DNA of 64,000 bases from Virgibacillus sp. NKC19-3 (GCF_019837165.1 NZ_JAGYHC010000001.1:124001-188000), one strand, 5' to 3'. Positions 17,578 through 36,991 are shown, counted from the first letter of the stretch. Translations and numbers: made by a program. The notes: generated by a model from the sequence alone, not told the origin.

Positions 17578-18351
17578 ATGTTATTTGTACTTGATGTAGG
17601 AAATACGAATACAGTACTTGGTGTATTTGAACAGGGTGAATTAAAACATGAATGGCGGATAAAAACCGATCGCCATAAAACCGGAGATGAATATGGTGTA
17701 CTAATAAAATCTCTATTTGACTATAAGGAATTAACATTCTCCGATATAGACGGTGTTATTATATCATCCGTAGTTCCTCCGATTATGCTTGCACTGGAAG
17801 AAATGTGTCATCTTTATTTTCGATTAGAACCTTTCATTGTGGGTAGAGAAACCGCTAGATCCACGTTGAAAATGAGTTATCCGAACCCTAATGAAATTGG
17901 GGCAGATCGAATCGTTAATGCGGTGGGAGGCATTAAAATATATGGAGCGCCGCTTATTATTATAGATTTTGGTACTGCTACAACGTTTTGTTACATAAAT
18001 GATCAAGAAGAATACGTTGGAGGCATCATCTCACCGGGAATTAATGTTTCGATGGAGGCATTATATAGTAAAGCGTCCAAGCTTCCTAAAATTGAAATTC
18101 AGGCTCCGGATAATGTTATAGGGACGTCAACAGTAGAAGCGATGCAATCCGGTGTTTTTAACGGGTATGTTGCACAAGTGGAAGGGATTATTGCACGTAT
18201 GAAGCAACAGATGAACACGAATCCGAAAGTAATCGCTACAGGTGGATTGGCGGCTTTGATAGGAGATACATCTGAGAGCATTGATCATGTTGATACTTAC
18301 TTGACACTAAAAGGATTGAATCTTATATATCAAATGTATACACAGACATAA
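17578..18351 (+). CDS. coaX: Type III pantothenate kinase CoaX
   Basis: A 257-residue ASKHA-fold kinase that phosphorylates pantothenate in the first committed step of coenzyme A synthesis. The phosphate-binding motif [11 protein letters not shown] is at residues 6-16, [11 protein letters not shown] near 105 and [11 protein letters not shown] near 127. I prefer the ATG at 17578, which gives MLFVLDVGN as in B. subtilis and leaves AGGAAGG 10 bases upstream; an in-frame ATG at 17569 is too close to that site. hslO follows after 11 bases, so coaX-hslO-yacD are likely cotranscribed. Confidence 0.95.
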   Translation: MLFVLDVGNTNTVLGVFEQGELKHEWRIKTDRHKTGDEYGVLIKSLFDYKELTFSDIDGVIISSVVPPIMLALEEMCHLYFRLEPFIVGRETARSTLKMSYPNPNEIGADRIVNAVGGIKIYGAPLIIIDFGTATTFCYINDQEEYVGGIISPGINVSMEALYSKASKLPKIEIQAPDNVIGTSTVEAMQSGVFNGYVAQVEGIIARMKQQMNTNPKVIATGGLAALIGDTSESIDHVDTYLTLKGLNLIYQMYTQT

Positions 18352-18362
18352 AGGAGTGAAGC

Positions 18363-19235
18363 ATGGTGGGAGACTATTTAATAAAAGCAACGACTAATAA
18401 AGGTATGGTACGTGCCTATGGCGTGATCTCCACACAAACTGTGAAAGAAGTGTGCGAGAGACAGGATACCTGGGCGACCGCTTCTGCTGCTTTAGGTCGT
18501 ACGGTTACGATAACAGCGATGATGGGTGCGATGCTTAAAGGGGAAGATACCATTACTGTAAAAGTGCAAGGTGATGGACCGATTGGTGGTATCATTGCGG
18601 ATGGTAATGCGAAAGCAGAGGTTCGTGGATATGTAACAAATCCGCATGTTGATTTTGACTTAAATGCGTTTGGGAAATTAGATGTGGCACGTGCAGTCGG
18701 TACAAACGGAACGATCAGTGTCGTAAAAGACCTTGGATTGAAGGATTATTTTACCGGTGAAGTTCCGATTATTTCCGGGGAAATTGGAGAAGACTTTACG
18801 TATTATTTTGCCCATTCGGAGCAGACGCCTTCTGCTGTAGGTGCAGGTGTATTGGTCAATCCGAATCACTCCGTACTTGCAGCTGGTGGGTTTATTATCC
18901 AAGTGATGCCTGGGGCTACCGAGGAAGTAATCCAACAATTAGAAGAGCAAATTCAGGCTTTTCCGGCGATATCAACGCTCATTCAAGACGAAAATACACC
19001 AGAAGACCTCCTACAGCTCCTGTTTCCTGAAGAAGAGGTAAAGATACTGGAGCGTCTACCGCTTCAATTTCATTGTGGATGTTCGAAAGAGCGAATCGAG
19101 CAAGCTATGATGGGATTAGGAAATGAGGAAATTAGGAGCATGATGGAGGAGGATCACGGTGCAGAAGTAAGTTGTCATTTCTGTAATGAAGTCTATCATT
19201 TTACAGAAGAGGAACTTCAAGCATTGATAAAATAG
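18363..19235 (+). CDS. hslO: Redox-regulated chaperone Hsp33
   Basis: A 290-residue holdase chaperone activated by oxidation. The C-terminal zinc site has the two expected cysteine pairs: CGC in FHCGCSKERIEQ (about residue 237) and CHFC in EVSCHFCNEVYHF (about 269). Reduced cysteines hold zinc; oxidation releases it and exposes the binding surface. The N-terminal Hsp33 fold includes TMGA-like segments (GRTVTITAMMGAML) and VQGDGPIGGIIADG. AGGAGTGAA lies upstream of the ATG. The order coaX-hslO-yacD-cysK is that of B. subtilis. Confidence 0.96.
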   Translation: MVGDYLIKATTNKGMVRAYGVISTQTVKEVCERQDTWATASAALGRTVTITAMMGAMLKGEDTITVKVQGDGPIGGIIADGNAKAEVRGYVTNPHVDFDLNAFGKLDVARAVGTNGTISVVKDLGLKDYFTGEVPIISGEIGEDFTYYFAHSEQTPSAVGAGVLVNPNHSVLAAGGFIIQVMPGATEEVIQQLEEQIQAFPAISTLIQDENTPEDLLQLLFPEEEVKILERLPLQFHCGCSKERIEQAMMGLGNEEIRSMMEEDHGAEVSCHFCNEVYHFTEEELQALIK

Positions 19236-19260
19236 TGAACAAACAACTTGGAGGATAACT

Positions 19261-20139
19261 ATGTCCAGAAAATTACTCCTAGCCGTTATTGTCGTTCTTT
19301 TGATTACAAATATTGCTACACTACTGGTTTGGAATAATCAAGAATCGATTGTAAGAAATAATGACGAAGCAGTAGCATCCATTGATGGAGAAGCGATTAC
19401 CTACGGGGAGTGGATGCGTTCTCTCAGGAACTCTTACGGGGAAAGCCAGCTGAAAACGATGATTGATCAAACGATTGTAAATCAATTAGCTGATCAAAAA
19501 AACATAGATGTTGAAGAGAAGATTATGGAACGGGAAGTTGCTTTATTAACGTCTATGCAAGGAGTAATGTCCGAAGAAGAATTTGAGGAAAAGGAAGAAG
19601 ACTGGCGGGAAGATATACGTTATCGATACCAATTAGAACAACTGTTGACGGAGGATATTTCCATTCCTGAGGACGAAATCGAAAGTTATTATGATCAATA
19701 TGACAATGGTTATGATTTTGCGGCATCCATGCAACTTTCCCATATTGTTGTGCAGAATTTGGATACGGCTGAAAAGGTTGTGAAGGAGTTAGAAGAAGGG
19801 GCCGCGTTTCATTTACTTGCTCAGGAATATTCGATAGATGAAGAATCGGCAAATGATGGTGGATACCTTGGATTTATTCCTACAAATAGCCAATTTTTCC
19901 CGGAGGGGTACGAAGAAGTAGCTGCAGATATGGAAGAATACTCCTACAGCGATCCGTTTGAGGTAGATTCGGGAGTGGCTATTATTTATCTTCATCGAAA
20001 ACTTCCATCTATTGAATTTACCTATGAGGAAATAAAACCATATATCGAAAATGAGTTGGCGTTGCATGAGATGGAGCAATCACTCGAGGCAGACCCATTA
20101 TGGGAAATGTTAGACATCGAATGGATATATCAGGAGTAA
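19261..20139 (+). CDS. yacD: PrsA-like peptidyl-prolyl isomerase YacD
   Basis: A 292-residue exported or membrane-anchored protein. An N-terminal hydrophobic segment (residues 4-22, LLLAVIVVLLITNIATLLV) has no lipobox cysteine and probably acts as an uncleaved anchor. The SurA-like N domain follows (IDGEAITYGEWMRSLR), then a parvulin domain at about 155-245 (AASMQLSHIVVQ...GGYLGFIPTNSQFFPEGYEE). This organisation matches YacD of B. subtilis, which probably helps fold secreted proteins outside the membrane. GGAGGATAA precedes the ATG; the gene is separated from cysK by a regulatory region. Confidence 0.88.
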   Translation: MSRKLLLAVIVVLLITNIATLLVWNNQESIVRNNDEAVASIDGEAITYGEWMRSLRNSYGESQLKTMIDQTIVNQLADQKNIDVEEKIMEREVALLTSMQGVMSEEEFEEKEEDWREDIRYRYQLEQLLTEDISIPEDEIESYYDQYDNGYDFAASMQLSHIVVQNLDTAEKVVKELEEGAAFHLLAQEYSIDEESANDGGYLGFIPTNSQFFPEGYEEVAADMEEYSYSDPFEVDSGVAIIYLHRKLPSIEFTYEEIKPYIENELALHEMEQSLEADPLWEMLDIEWIYQE

Positions 20140-20147
20140 GATTACCA

Positions 20148-20232
20148 TAGGAATTTTCAGTGTTTGAGTTGACAATTTGCTGCGAAAAGCGTACGTTGGG
20201 ATTAATCATACAAAATAACTAGGAATTAGGAG
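20148..20232 (+). promoter_or_regulatory. cysK promoter region with two CymR-like motifs
   Basis: TAGGAATT occurs at 20148-20155 and again at 20220-20227, the second within ACTAGGAATT immediately before the AGGAGG site. TAGGAATT-type half sites characterise CymR, the cysteine-metabolism repressor that controls cysK in B. subtilis. A possible -35 TTGACA (20169-20174) lies between them with TACGTT 17 bases on. Repression by CymR is inferred. Confidence 0.5.
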
Positions 20233-20240
20233 GCATTTCC

Positions 20241-21167
20241 ATGAGAGTTGCTAATAATATTGCTGGTTTAATTGGGGAGACACCGATTGTTAAATTAAAT
20301 CGCATGACAGATGAAGATAGTGCAGATATTTACTTAAAACTGGAATTTATGAATCCGGGTAGTTCGGTGAAAGATCGTATTGCTTTGTCGATGATTGAAG
20401 CAGCAGAAAAAAATGGGTCTTTAAAAGATGGGGACACGATTATTGAACCTACCAGCGGTAATACGGGTATTGGTCTGGCAATGGTAGGAGCCGCAAAAGG
20501 ATATAAGACGATTTTAGTGATGCCTGATACGATGAGTAAAGAACGCCGCAACTTGCTTCGTGCTTATGGGGCAGAGTTGGTATTGACGCCTGGAGCGGAA
20601 GCGATGAAAGGTGCTATTAAGAAAGCAGAAGAATTAAAAGAGCAACATGGCTACTTCATGCCACAGCAATTTAATAATGAGGCAAATACCGAAGTTCATG
20701 CACGAACAACAGGGAAAGAAATCGTTGAGCAAATGAGTGACGGTCTGGATGCATTTATCGCTGGAATTGGAACAGGCGGAACGATTACAGGAGCGGGGAG
20801 CGTGTTGAAGGATAACTTTGACGGGATTAAGCTCTATGCGGTAGAGCCTGAAGATTCTCCAGTCTTATCCGGCGGTTCTCCAGGTCCACATAAGCTCCAG
20901 GGACTTGGCGCTGGATTTGTTCCAAAGATACTGGATACAGATATCTATGAAGAAGTGATCCAAATATCAAATGAAAAGGCATTTGAAACGTCACGCCAAG
21001 TTGCAACAACCAATGGAATTTTAGGAGGTATCTCAGCCGGAGCCGCAGTTGCTGCAGCTAAAAAAGTTGCCAAGCAATTAGGCAAAGGCAAGAAAGTACT
21101 TGCAGTTATACCTGATAATGGGGAAAGATATTTATCAACGCCCCTGTATCAATTTGATGAAGAATAA
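20241..21167 (+). CDS. cysK: Cysteine synthase A (O-acetylserine sulfhydrylase)
   Basis: A 308-residue PLP enzyme making cysteine from O-acetylserine and sulfide. The PLP lysine is in [12 protein letters not shown] (about residue 44), the substrate loop in [12 protein letters not shown] (about 73) and the phosphate-binding loop in [12 protein letters not shown] (about 178). Length and motifs are normal. In B. subtilis CysK also binds CymR to signal cysteine status. Its substrate normally comes from CysE, whose gene at 47874 is frameshifted in this window. In B. subtilis pabB-pabA-pabC follow; here a terminator and then folP follow. Confidence 0.97.
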   Translation: MRVANNIAGLIGETPIVKLNRMTDEDSADIYLKLEFMNPGSSVKDRIALSMIEAAEKNGSLKDGDTIIEPTSGNTGIGLAMVGAAKGYKTILVMPDTMSKERRNLLRAYGAELVLTPGAEAMKGAIKKAEELKEQHGYFMPQQFNNEANTEVHARTTGKEIVEQMSDGLDAFIAGIGTGGTITGAGSVLKDNFDGIKLYAVEPEDSPVLSGGSPGPHKLQGLGAGFVPKILDTDIYEEVIQISNEKAFETSRQVATTNGILGGISAGAAVAAAKKVAKQLGKGKKVLAVIPDNGERYLSTPLYQFDEE

Positions 21168-21183
21168 TGTAGTTACGAAAAAG

Positions 21184-21226
21184 AAGGGTTAGCATCTAAA
21201 ATGATTGGGTGCTAGTCCTTTTTTTC
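21184..21226 (+). terminator. Rho-independent terminator after cysK
   Basis: AAGGGTTAGCATC pairs along all 13 positions (with G-T wobbles) with GGTGCTAGTCCTT, followed by a run of seven or more T. Confidence 0.85.
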
Positions 21227-21413
21227 TGTGATAAGATGAATAGTAGAAAACTTGGCATCCGCAAAAGGATTTCTTAATGCTCTCTTAGAGAATTTTACCT
21301 TTTGAAGGGTAGGCCTTTCATGCAGATACCAAGCCCCGCATTTACGCAGTAAGAAAGTAGTGATACTTTCCTAATTGCCAAATAAATTAGTGGAAGAAGG
21401 GAAAAATACGCTT

Positions 21414-22250
21414 ATGATCTTAAAAACAGTAACAAAAACATTCGACTTATCCGATCGCACCCATATAATGGGGATTCTAAATGTTACCCCGGACTCTTTT
21501 TCAGATGGTGGTAATTATACGTTGATTGAAAATGCGGTTAAACAGGCTGTGGAGATGGAAAAGCTCGGTGCGGATATCATTGATATTGGCGGGGAATCAA
21601 CACGCCCGGATCATGAGCCTGTATCACAGGAAGAAGAGATCCGGCGGGTGGTACCGATGATTAAAGCTGTCAAGGACAATATCCATATACCGATTTCTAT
21701 TGACACATACAAAGCAGAAACGGCCCGCCAGGCAATTGAAGCTGGTGCTGAAATCATTAATGATGTGTGGGGGGCAAAAAGGGACCCCGAAATTGCTAGC
21801 ATAGCTGCGAATTATCAAGCACCAATTATTTTAATGCATAACCGTACAAATAAGGACTACACTTTCCTGATTGATGATATGAAGAAAGACTTAGCGGAAA
21901 GTATTACCATTGCTTTAAAAGCCGGTGTTGCAAGGGAAAATATTGTGCTGGATCCGGGTGTAGGATTTGCTAAAACAGCGAAGGATAATTTAGTTGTCAT
22001 GAATAATCTGGAACAATTCACTCATTTAGGTTATCCGCTGTTACTAGGGACCTCACGCAAAAGCTTTATCGGTGGTATGTTGGACCTTCCAGCAGAAGAA
22101 CGGGATCATGGAACCGGAGCAACAACTTGTCTAGGTATTACAAAAGGTGCACAAATCATTCGTGTACATAACGTAAAGGTAAATATGGAGATGGCAAAAA
22201 TGATGGATGGTATGCTTTCTGAAGCTGAAGGAGGGAAAACAGTTGGATAA
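21414..22250 (+). CDS. folP: Dihydropteroate synthase
   Basis: A 278-residue TIM-barrel enzyme joining p-aminobenzoate to dihydropterin pyrophosphate; it is the sulfonamide target. Signatures: IMGILNVTPDSFSDGG (about 18-33), GADIIDIGGESTRP (about 54-67), DTYKAE, NDVWGAK and LDPGVGFAKT. The ATG at 21414 is chosen because the upstream in-frame TTG and GTG codons lack a good site, though GAAGGG is about 12 bases before this ATG. folB starts within its last 8 bases. The pab genes that normally precede folP are not here. Confidence 0.94.
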   Translation: MILKTVTKTFDLSDRTHIMGILNVTPDSFSDGGNYTLIENAVKQAVEMEKLGADIIDIGGESTRPDHEPVSQEEEIRRVVPMIKAVKDNIHIPISIDTYKAETARQAIEAGAEIINDVWGAKRDPEIASIAANYQAPIILMHNRTNKDYTFLIDDMKKDLAESITIALKAGVARENIVLDPGVGFAKTAKDNLVVMNNLEQFTHLGYPLLLGTSRKSFIGGMLDLPAEERDHGTGATTCLGITKGAQIIRVHNVKVNMEMAKMMDGMLSEAEGGKTVG

Positions 22251-22608
22251 AATTATGTTAAATACCATGCAATTTTATGGATTTCATGGTTTGCTACCGG
22301 AAGAAAACAAGCTTGGACAACGATTTTATGTGGATGTGGAACTTTTTACAGATTTAAAAAAACCCGGAGAGACTGATGATATGGACGATTCTATTCACTA
22401 TGGACAGGCCTATGAGCTTATCAAAGAAATTGTGGAAGGCGAGGCAAAGAATTTGGTCGAAGCCGTAGCTGAGACAATTGCGAATCAGTTACTTGCTTCC
22501 TTTGCCTTATTAACGGCCTGTACCGTAAAAGTTACAAAGCCGGATCCACCCGTCCCAGGACATTATCAATCTATAGCTGTAGAAATCTTCCGGGAGAAAA
22601 CCGTATGA
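22243..22608 (+). CDS. folB: Dihydroneopterin aldolase
   Basis: A 121-residue enzyme converting dihydroneopterin to 6-hydroxymethyl-dihydropterin in folate synthesis. Family motifs are FYGFHGLLPEENKLGQRFYV (about 10-29) and the C-terminal VTKPDPPVPGHYQSIAVEI with the catalytic lysine. I use the TTG at 22243 (MDKIML, as in B. subtilis MDKV), preceded by GAAGGAGGG. It overlaps the folP stop by 8 bases, and its own stop overlaps the folK ATG, so the three genes are tightly coupled. Confidence 0.94.
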   Translation: MDKIMLNTMQFYGFHGLLPEENKLGQRFYVDVELFTDLKKPGETDDMDDSIHYGQAYELIKEIVEGEAKNLVEAVAETIANQLLASFALLTACTVKVTKPDPPVPGHYQSIAVEIFREKTV

Positions 22609-23102
22609 ATAGCGCATTTATCGCCCTGGGATCTAATATTGAACCAAGAGGGGAATACCTGAGGAAAGCTTTACATTTACTCTCCGAAGAGGGCTCCATC
22701 ATCATCCGGGAAAAGTCATCAATCTATGAGACTGCACCAGTAGGCTATACTGATCAGTCGGATTTTCTGAATATGGTTATTGAGGTAGATACATCTCTTT
22801 CCTCTTATGATTTGTTGGAGTTTTGTCAGAAAGTGGAGCAGAAATTAGGGCGGGATCGCAAAATTCGATTTGGCCCACGAACAATAGATCTTGACATTTT
22901 GATCTATAATCAAGAGAATAGTGAAATAGAAAGCTTAATCATTCCACATCCAAGAATGCATGAGCGAGCGTTTGTACTGATACCGTTAGATGAAATTGCG
23001 CCAGATTTGATCATACCGACATTGGGGATGCGCGCACGGGATTTTCTAAATAAGCTTCCGGAATCAGACCTCAGCGATGTAACAAAAATCGCCGCAAAAT
23101 GA
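22605..23102 (+). CDS. folK: 6-hydroxymethyl-7,8-dihydropterin pyrophosphokinase
   Basis: A 165-residue HPPK that transfers pyrophosphate from ATP to hydroxymethyl-dihydropterin, the substrate of FolP. Conserved motifs: FIALGSNIEPRGEYL (residues 4-18), SSIYETAPVGYTDQSDFLN, the signature GRDRKIRFGPRTIDLDIL (about 85-102) and PHPRMHERAFVLIPL. It starts with the ATG that overlaps the folB stop. In B. subtilis yazB and dusB lie between folK and lysS; here only about 100 bases separate folK from lysS. Confidence 0.96.
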   Translation: MNSAFIALGSNIEPRGEYLRKALHLLSEEGSIIIREKSSIYETAPVGYTDQSDFLNMVIEVDTSLSSYDLLEFCQKVEQKLGRDRKIRFGPRTIDLDILIYNQENSEIESLIIPHPRMHERAFVLIPLDEIAPDLIIPTLGMRARDFLNKLPESDLSDVTKIAAK

Positions 23103-23198
23103 GTCAACGGAAGGATGGTGGAGGATTTATAGATGTTTCCTCTATGAAAGAAATAGACTTTTCCTAGATACTTACATATATAATGACTGGAGTGATGA

Positions 23199-24683
<1,485 letters not shown>

Positions 24684-25245
24684 GCTGATTTGATGGAGGC
24701 AGGGACAAAACAAAAGTATTTAACTAAAATACGTATATTGTCAAACGTAGCGAAGGGCATGAGGACATCAGGTCGGCTGAGCATCGGCAGTCCTATGACT
24801 CACACCGACAATTGATCATCTTGCTTGGACGGGAGACAAGGTATAGGGGAGACACCGAAGTGCAGTGGGAGCAACATGGCGAGCACAAGAGCCCATCAGT
24901 CGCCCTGAGGTGTGCGACGTATACTTTTCAGCGACATATATTTGGGATTTTATTTGTTAAAAACACTTTTGTTCTAGTTCCCTCCCTTTACCATGGAAGT
25001 TGGTTGCTAATAAGGTTTTTATTATCGAGAATGTAGGCCAATAAAACTAGTTACTCATTACACTTGCTTAATGAGGGAAATTGCCGACAGACTATGTTCA
25101 GCGCACATTGATTGCGAATGAAAAAATGCCCGAATAATAGAAATACAAATTACCACTTATTTCTTTTAAAAATCTCTTGATTTCCGTAAATAATCATGGT
25201 AAATTTATTATCGTTGTTGAAACAAAAAGCGACATGAATAAGAAG
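24684..25245 (+). other. Intergenic region between lysS and the first rRNA operon
   Basis: No gene is supported here. Positions about 24750-24930 are GC-richer and contain GAGACACCGAAGTGCAG and a GCCCATCAGTCGCCCTGAGG-like stretch resembling the core of the TIR elements at 53.5 kb, so this may be a decayed copy without ends. The rest (24930-25245) is AT-rich. A 74-codon ORF at 24812-25036 has no ribosome binding site and no recognisable product. Confidence 0.5.
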
Positions 25246-25266
25246 CAAACTAGGTTAAAAAACCTA

Positions 25267-25390
25267 TTGACTTAAACAAGACAGCGTGTTATATTAATGG
25301 AGTCGCCATTTTGCAGGCGGACAAAACATTTATTTCTTAAGAGAAAACGGAAGAAAGTTGTTGATTTTAGGAAATTGATGATGATATAAT
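25267..25390 (+). promoter_or_regulatory. Tandem rRNA promoters P1 and P2, operon A
   Basis: P1: TTGACT (25267-25272), 17 bp spacer, TATATT (25290-25295). P2: TTGATT (25361-25366), 18 bp spacer, perfect TATAAT (25385-25390). Paired promoters about 95 bp apart are usual for Bacillus rRNA operons. A short AGGTT/AACCT hairpin precedes P1. Confidence 0.85.
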
Positions 25391-25424
25391 TAGAAAGTTG
25401 CAAATTTAACGCAACATATGCATT

Positions 25425-25437
25425 TGCTCTTTGAAAA
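25425..25437 (+). promoter_or_regulatory. boxA antitermination site, operon A leader
   Basis: TGCTCTTTGAAAA matches the rRNA boxA bound by NusB-NusE, in the leader between P2 and 16S. A related sequence (TGTACCTTGAAAA) recurs in the 16S-23S spacer. Confidence 0.8.
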
Positions 25438-25590
25438 CTGAACAAAACAACCAGTATGTCAAACAGATGGTAGAGGAAAGAAATCACGAAGTCCGATGGT
25501 TCATCTGGACGGTCGATTTCACCCCTTGAAACCATGTGAAAAGCGAAGATATATCATTGATCGGTGTCAATGATAGACAAACTTCATTAT

Positions 25591-27168
<1,578 letters not shown>

Positions 27169-27450
27169 ATAGATAGAAGGCGGAAGCGCCCGTTTAGCGA
27201 CGTACGAACTGGACTGAGCCGAAGGAGATAAAGAAAACACGATGAACGACAGTGAGTCGATGTTGACTTATTGTACGGAGGTAAAGGAAGTTCGCTAGTC
27301 GCTGGGCGCCGGAGCTAGATTGTAAGGAGACATACGTGGTTGTTTGGTTCAGTTTTGAGAGAGCAAATCTCTCTATTTGTACCTTGAAAACTAAATAAGA
27401 GTACGAACGACATCAAAACATGAATGTGCTTTTGAAACAAAGCAAGATTT

Positions 27451-30369
<2,919 letters not shown>

Positions 30370-30527
30370 ATGGCTTTTAGATGTACGTTACGAACACTCT
30401 TATTTAGTTTTTAGGGTATAAATACATAAAACCCTTGCATTTTCGTTTGGAAATGCCTATAATATATCTTGTCTTTCCTTTTCCATAAGGAAGTGCTGAT
30501 AAGAAAGAGATCGCGTAAGCCGTTAGG

Positions 30528-30643
30528 TCTGGTAGTCATAGCGGAGAGGTCACACCTGTTCCCATGCCGAACACAGAAGTTAAGCTCTCCAGCGCCGATG
30601 GTAGTTGGGGCTTTGCCCCTGCAAGAGTAGGACGCCGCCAGGC
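30528..30643 (+). rRNA. rrf: 5S ribosomal RNA, operon A
   Basis: 116 bases from TCTGGTAGTCATAGCGG to GACGCCGCCAGGC with the usual central AGAGGTCACACCTGTTCCC and CCGAACACAGAAGTTAAGC. Ends pair as in helix I. Transcription continues into nine tRNA genes without a terminator. Confidence 0.97.
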
Positions 30644-30778
30644 TTTACATATGGTAAAAAACATGCTTAGGATAATGATGTACTATAGTTAGGTTGGTTG
30701 TCTGTATAAAATCGAAGTACAAGTGGTGTTGTGAATAATAATTTAACGAAGCATGTGCATTTTCACATCCTATTTCAT

Positions 30779-30854
30779 GGAGGATTAGCTCAGCTGGGAG
30801 AGCACCTGCCTTACAAGCAGGGGGTCGCAGGTTCGAGCCCTGCATCCTCCACCA
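30779..30854 (+). tRNA. tRNA-Val (TAC)
   Basis: Starts GGAGGATTAGCTCAG, anticodon loop CTTACAA, T loop TTCGAGC, 3' ATCCTCCA with encoded CCA. First of nine tRNAs in the order Val-Thr-Lys-Leu-Gly-Leu-Arg-Pro-Ala, the same as the B. subtilis trnJ cluster. Confidence 0.97.
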
Positions 30855-30857
30855 TTT

Positions 30858-30930
<73 letters not shown>

Positions 30931-30945
30931 TCATTAAGTAAACAG

Positions 30946-31018
30946 GAGCCATTAGCTCAGTTGGCAGAGCATCTGACTTTTAATCAGAGGGTCGGAGGTT
31001 CGAACCCTCCATGGCTCA
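30946..31018 (+). tRNA. tRNA-Lys (TTT)
   Basis: Acceptor GAGCCAT with ATGGCTC, anticodon loop CTTTTAA, T loop TTCGAAC. Followed by TCA rather than CCA, so the end is added after transcription. Confidence 0.97.
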
Positions 31019-31027
31019 TCATCATTT

Positions 31028-31112
31028 GCGGGTGTGGCGGAATTGGCAGACGCGCTAGATTTAGGATCTAGTGTCTTCGGACGTGGGGGTTCAAGTCCCT
31101 TCACCCGCACCA
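31028..31112 (+). tRNA. tRNA-Leu (TAG)
   Basis: Class II tRNA with a long variable arm (GTGTCTTCGGACGT), acceptor GCGGGTG with CACCCGC, anticodon loop TTTAGGA, encoded CCA. Confidence 0.97.
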
Positions 31113-31127
31113 TTAATAACTTATCGG

Positions 31128-31202
31128 GCGGAAGTAGTTCAGTGGTAGAACACCACCTTGCCAAGGTGGGGGTCGCGGGTTCGAATCCCGTCTTCCGCTC
31201 CA
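31128..31202 (+). tRNA. tRNA-Gly (GCC)
   Basis: Acceptor GCGGAAG with CTTCCGC, anticodon loop TTGCCAA, T loop TTCGAAT, discriminator T73, encoded CCA. Confidence 0.97.
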
Positions 31203-31208
31203 TGTCCT

Positions 31209-31297
31209 GCCGGGGTGGCGGAATTGGCAGACGCACAGGACTTAAAATCCTGCGGTAGGTTACTACCGTGCCGGTTCGAGTCCGGCCCTCGGCACCA
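31209..31297 (+). tRNA. tRNA-Leu (TAA)
   Basis: Class II tRNA, acceptor GCCGGGG with CCTCGGC (one G-T pair), anticodon loop CTTAAAA, variable arm CGGTAGGTTACTACCG, encoded CCA. Confidence 0.97.
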
Positions 31298-31300
31298 TAT

Positions 31301-31377
31301 GCGCCCGTAGCTCAATTGGATAGAGCGCTTGACTACGGATCAAGAGGTTAGGGGTTCGACTCCTCTCGGGCGCACCA
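31301..31377 (+). tRNA. tRNA-Arg (ACG)
   Basis: Acceptor GCGCCCG with CGGGCGC, anticodon loop CTACGGA, encoded CCA. A34 is expected to be edited to inosine by TadA, as for bacterial tRNA-Arg(ACG). Confidence 0.97.
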
Positions 31378-31382
31378 TCATA

Positions 31383-31459
31383 CGGGAAGTAGCTCAGCTT
31401 GGTAGAGCACTTGGTTTGGGACCAAGGGGTCGCAGGTTCGAATCCTGTCTTCCCGACCA
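31383..31459 (+). tRNA. tRNA-Pro (TGG)
   Basis: Acceptor CGGGAAG with CTTCCCG, anticodon loop TTTGGGA, T loop TTCGAAT, encoded CCA. Confidence 0.97.
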
Positions 31460-31467
31460 TTGGATAA

Positions 31468-31543
31468 GGGGCCTTAGCTCAGCTGGGAGAGCGCCTGCCT
31501 TGCACGCAGGAGGTCAGCGGTTCGATCCCGCTAGGCTCCACCA
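31468..31543 (+). tRNA. tRNA-Ala (TGC)
   Basis: Acceptor GGGGCCT with AGGCTCC (one G-T pair), anticodon loop CTTGCAC, T loop TTCGATC, encoded CCA. Last of the nine; operon B begins within ten bases, with no terminator between. Confidence 0.97.
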
Positions 31544-31570
31544 AATAACAAACTAGGTTAAAAAAACCTA

Positions 31571-31694
31571 TTGACTTAAACAAGATAGCGTGTTATATTA
31601 ATGGAGTCGCCATTTTGCAGGCGGACAAAACATTTATTTCTTAAGAGAAAACGGAAGAAAGTTGTTGATTTTAGGAAATTGATGATGATATAAT
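31571..31694 (+). promoter_or_regulatory. Tandem rRNA promoters P1 and P2, operon B
   Basis: P1 TTGACT (31571-31576) and TATATT (31594-31599), spacer 17; P2 TTGATT (31665-31670) and TATAAT (31689-31694), spacer 18. Same as operon A apart from C to T at 31586 in the P1 spacer. Confidence 0.85.
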
Positions 31695-31728
31695 TAGAAA
31701 GTTGCAAATTTAACGCAACATATGCATT

Positions 31729-31741
31729 TGCTCTTTGAAAA
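31729..31741 (+). promoter_or_regulatory. boxA antitermination site, operon B leader
   Basis: TGCTCTTTGAAAA, identical to the operon A site and in the same place between P2 and 16S. Confidence 0.8.
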
Positions 31742-31894
31742 CTGAACAAAACAACCAGTATGTCAAACAGATGGTAGAGGAAAGAAATCACGAAGTCCGA
31801 TGGTTCATCTGGACGGTCGATTTCACCCCTTGAAACCATGTGAAAAGCGAAGATATATCATTGATCGGTGTCAATGATAGACAAACTTCATTAT

Positions 31895-33472
<1,578 letters not shown>

Positions 33473-33754
33473 ATAGATAGAAGGCGGAAGCGCCCGTTTA
33501 GCGACGTACGAACTGGACTGAGCCGAAGGAGATAAAGAAAACACGATGAACGACAGTGAGTCGATGTTGACTTATTGTACGGAGGTAAAGGAAGTTCGCT
33601 AGTCGCTGGGCGCCGGAGCTAGATTGTAAGGAGACATACGTGGTTGTTTGGTTCAGTTTTGAGAGAGCAAATCTCTCTATTTGTACCTTGAAAACTAAAT
33701 AAGAGTACGAACGACATCAAAACATGAATGTGCTTTTGAAACAAAGCAAGATTT

Positions 33755-36673
<2,919 letters not shown>

Positions 36674-36831
36674 ATGGCTTTTAGATGTACGTTACGAACA
36701 CTCTTATTTAGTTTTTAGGGTATAAATACATAAAACCCTTGCATTTTCGTTTGGAAATGCCTATAATATATCTTGTCTTTCCTTTTCCATAAGGAAGTGC
36801 TGATAAGAAAGAGATCGCGTAAGCCGTTAGG

Positions 36832-36947
36832 TCTGGTAGTCATAGCGGAGAGGTCACACCTGTTCCCATGCCGAACACAGAAGTTAAGCTCTCCAGCGCC
36901 GATGGTAGTTGGGGCTTTGCCCCTGCAAGAGTAGGACGCCGCCAGGC
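36832..36947 (+). rRNA. rrf: 5S ribosomal RNA, operon B
   Basis: Same 116 bases as in operon A. It is followed at once by a strong terminator rather than by tRNA genes, so it ends the rRNA-tRNA region. Confidence 0.97.
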
Positions 36948-36953
36948 AAAATT

Positions 36954-36991
36954 AAAAAAGCTGGAATGCACTAGTGCATTCCAGCTTTTTT
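36954..36991 (+). terminator. Strong terminator after rRNA operon B
   Basis: A perfect 26-base palindrome: GCTGGAATGCACT and its complement, flanked by an A-run on the left and TTTTTT on the right, so it can work in both directions. It starts 7 bases after 5S. Confidence 0.93.

Noticed and set aside
30952-31556. ORFs across the tRNA cluster (for example MAELADALDLGSSV)
   Set aside because: Well-known spurious translations of tRNA genes.
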